A DNA stretch of 42,040 nucleotides, from NCBI GenBank assembly GCA_014360895.1, contig JACIWQ010000016.1:1-42040 (forward strand), given 5' to 3'. A model generated the notes under the pieces. That model worked only from the letters and a program-made list of their open reading frames with translations, was not told where the DNA came from and searched no databases. Source of the stretch: Thermoflexales bacterium. Lineage in GTDB: Bacteria; Chloroflexota; Anaerolineae; B4-G1; DUEL01. Made by a program: the position numbers and the translations under genes. Below, one piece after another: positions 41,035 through 42,040 of this stretch. Each line of letters opens with the position of its first letter. The first letter of the stretch is position 1.

Positions 41035-41979
41035 ATGAACATCCTGGTGGTGGACCTGGGAGGAACCCAAATCCGCGCTGCCCGCTGTACCCCCGATGGT
41101 CAGATGGAGGAGCGGGTAGCCATCCCCACACTGGCCGCCCAGGGCCCGGAGGCGGTCCTGGAGCGCATCCGGCAGGCCATCCGGATGGTCTGGCCGGAGG
41201 GGGGGCCGGTGGCCGCGCTGGCCCTCTCCGCCCCGGGCCCGGTAGACGCCCATCGCGGCATCGTCCGCTTCACCCCCAACATCCCAGGCTGGAAAGACGT
41301 CCCCCTGCGGGACCTCATGGCGGAGACGTTCGGCGTCCCCACCTTCGTCGCCAACGACGCCAACCTGGCGGCCCTGGGCGAGTTCCGCTTCGGCGCCGGG
41401 CAGGGCGTGCGGGACCTCATCTATCTGACCATCAGCACTGGCATCGGCGGCGGGATTATTGTGGACGGTCGCCTCTACGAGGGAGGGCAGGGTCTGGGCG
41501 GCGAGGTCGGCCACATGGTGGTGGAGCCGAACGGCCCCCTCTGCGGATGCGGGGGGTACGGGTGTCTAGAGGCCGTCGCCTCGGGTACCGCCATCGCCCG
41601 GGAGGCCCGGGCGGCGCTGGAGCGGGGTGCGTCTTCCCTTCTGACCGGCATGGTAAGCCGTCCGGAAGCGGTCACCGCCAGAGAGGTGGCCGAGGCGGCG
41701 GCGCGGGGGGATGACCTCTCCCGGCGCATCTTTGCCCGGGCGGGCTACTACGTCGGACTGGCGCTGGTCAGCCTGATGTACCTCTTCAACCCCGCCCTCT
41801 TCATCATCGGCGGGTCCGTCGCCAACGCGGGCGACCTCTTGTTTGATCCCATGCGGCAGACGATGCGGGAGCGGGCCCAGCGCGTCTACTGGGAGAACAC
41901 CCCGGTCGTCCCGGCGGCCCTGGGGGACGACGTGGTGCTCCTGGGCGCGCTCGCGCTGGCCCTGGAGCGATTATCGTAG
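41035..41979 (+). CDS. ROK-family sugar kinase
   Basis: 314 residues from ATG 41035, with GAGGAACGG upstream inside the permease end. ROK features: phosphate loop DLGGTQIR (7-14), catalytic region VANDANLAALGEFRFGAG, ISTGIGGGIIVDGRLYEGGQGLGGEVGHM (His about 160) and the zinc motif CGCGGYGCLE (about 172-180). There is no N-terminal HTH, so it is a kinase and not a repressor. Likely substrates are glucose, mannose or an amino sugar. Its operon position suggests the ABC importer may bring in a nucleoside- or sugar-related compound that it phosphorylates. Confidence 0.92.
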   Translation: MNILVVDLGGTQIRAARCTPDGQMEERVAIPTLAAQGPEAVLERIRQAIRMVWPEGGPVAALALSAPGPVDAHRGIVRFTPNIPGWKDVPLRDLMAETFGVPTFVANDANLAALGEFRFGAGQGVRDLIYLTISTGIGGGIIVDGRLYEGGQGLGGEVGHMVVEPNGPLCGCGGYGCLEAVASGTAIAREARAALERGASSLLTGMVSRPEAVTAREVAEAAARGDDLSRRIFARAGYYVGLALVSLMYLFNPALFIIGGSVANAGDLLFDPMRQTMRERAQRVYWENTPVVPAALGDDVVLLGALALALERLS

Positions 41980-41992
41980 ACACCGGGCACTC

Positions 41993-42040
41993 ATGGGATT
42001 CCTGGTGGGGGCGCTGGACCGGCTCACGGAGGGCCCCCGT
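41993..42040 (+). CDS. Possible start of next gene (partial)
   Basis: From ATG 41993 a frame stays open to the window edge for 16 codons (MGFLVGALDRLTEGPR). No convincing Shine-Dalgarno sequence precedes it. It is only suggestive. Confidence 0.25.
   Translation, partial: MGFLVGALDRLTEGPR

Overview
The window is GC-rich bacterial chromosome with dense, mostly operonic genes. Gene content (HdrA/MvhADG, multiheme cytochrome/NarI-like membrane proteins, LivKHMGF, TIGR03960-type radical SAM protein, DUF885, ThyX) together with intergenic spaces full of MITE-like and simple palindromic repeats suggests an anaerobic or facultative, possibly thermophilic member of the Chloroflexota (Anaerolineae-like). 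This is inference: no rRNA or other phylogenetic marker was tested. No tRNA, rRNA, CRISPR array, transposase or prophage gene was seen.

Region 1 (1-12138, minus strand) is an energy-metabolism locus. A single-domain response regulator is followed by an HdrC-HdrB fusion (HdrD-like), HdrA, the [NiFe]-hydrogenase subunits MvhD, MvhG and MvhA, and a GcvH-like lipoyl carrier. Beyond a 580-bp repeat-filled gap come a hexaheme lipoprotein with a membrane b-type domain, a heptaheme cytochrome fused to a NarI-like membrane domain, and a second HdrD-like protein cut by the window edge. The first set looks like a soluble H2-dependent flavin-bifurcating Hdr/Mvh complex, the second like a membrane quinone-linked Hme/DsrMK-type complex. 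hdrA has an in-frame TGA exactly where a conserved Cys is expected (CxxU, codon 198), followed 20 nt later by an 18-nt GGUC-loop hairpin like a bacterial SECIS. It is therefore best read as one selenoprotein gene and not as two genes.

Region 2 (12195-24961, plus strand) holds lepA (apparently leaderless), a zinc-ribbon protein, a complete branched-chain amino acid-type ABC transporter (livK-terminator-livHMGF), a small coupled cluster containing a VapC-like toxin with a shortened core, a B-box-type membrane protein, recN and a hydantoinase/dihydropyrimidinase.

Region 3 (25064-34840, minus strand) holds miaA, a four-gene type III-B-like RAMP operon (cmr1, a RAMP gene, cmr4, cmr5-like) that has a clear promoter but no Cas10/Cmr2, Cmr3, Cas1/2 or array, a TIGR03960-like radical SAM gene, a GNAT acetyltransferase, a DUF4258/YgiT toxin-antitoxin pair and a DUF885 metallopeptidase. 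Between 34841 and 35242 lies a candidate small RNA (35001-35095, minus) with its own promoter and terminator.

Region 4 (35243-42040, plus strand) holds a lipoprotein, thyX, a BMP/nucleoside-type ABC transporter (one double ATPase, two permeases) without its binding protein, and a ROK-family kinase.

Several promoters share a TTGACA-like -35, a 16-bp spacer and a TATAAT-like -10. Several repeat families sit between genes and in places supply stop codons, C-terminal residues or ribosome-binding sites.
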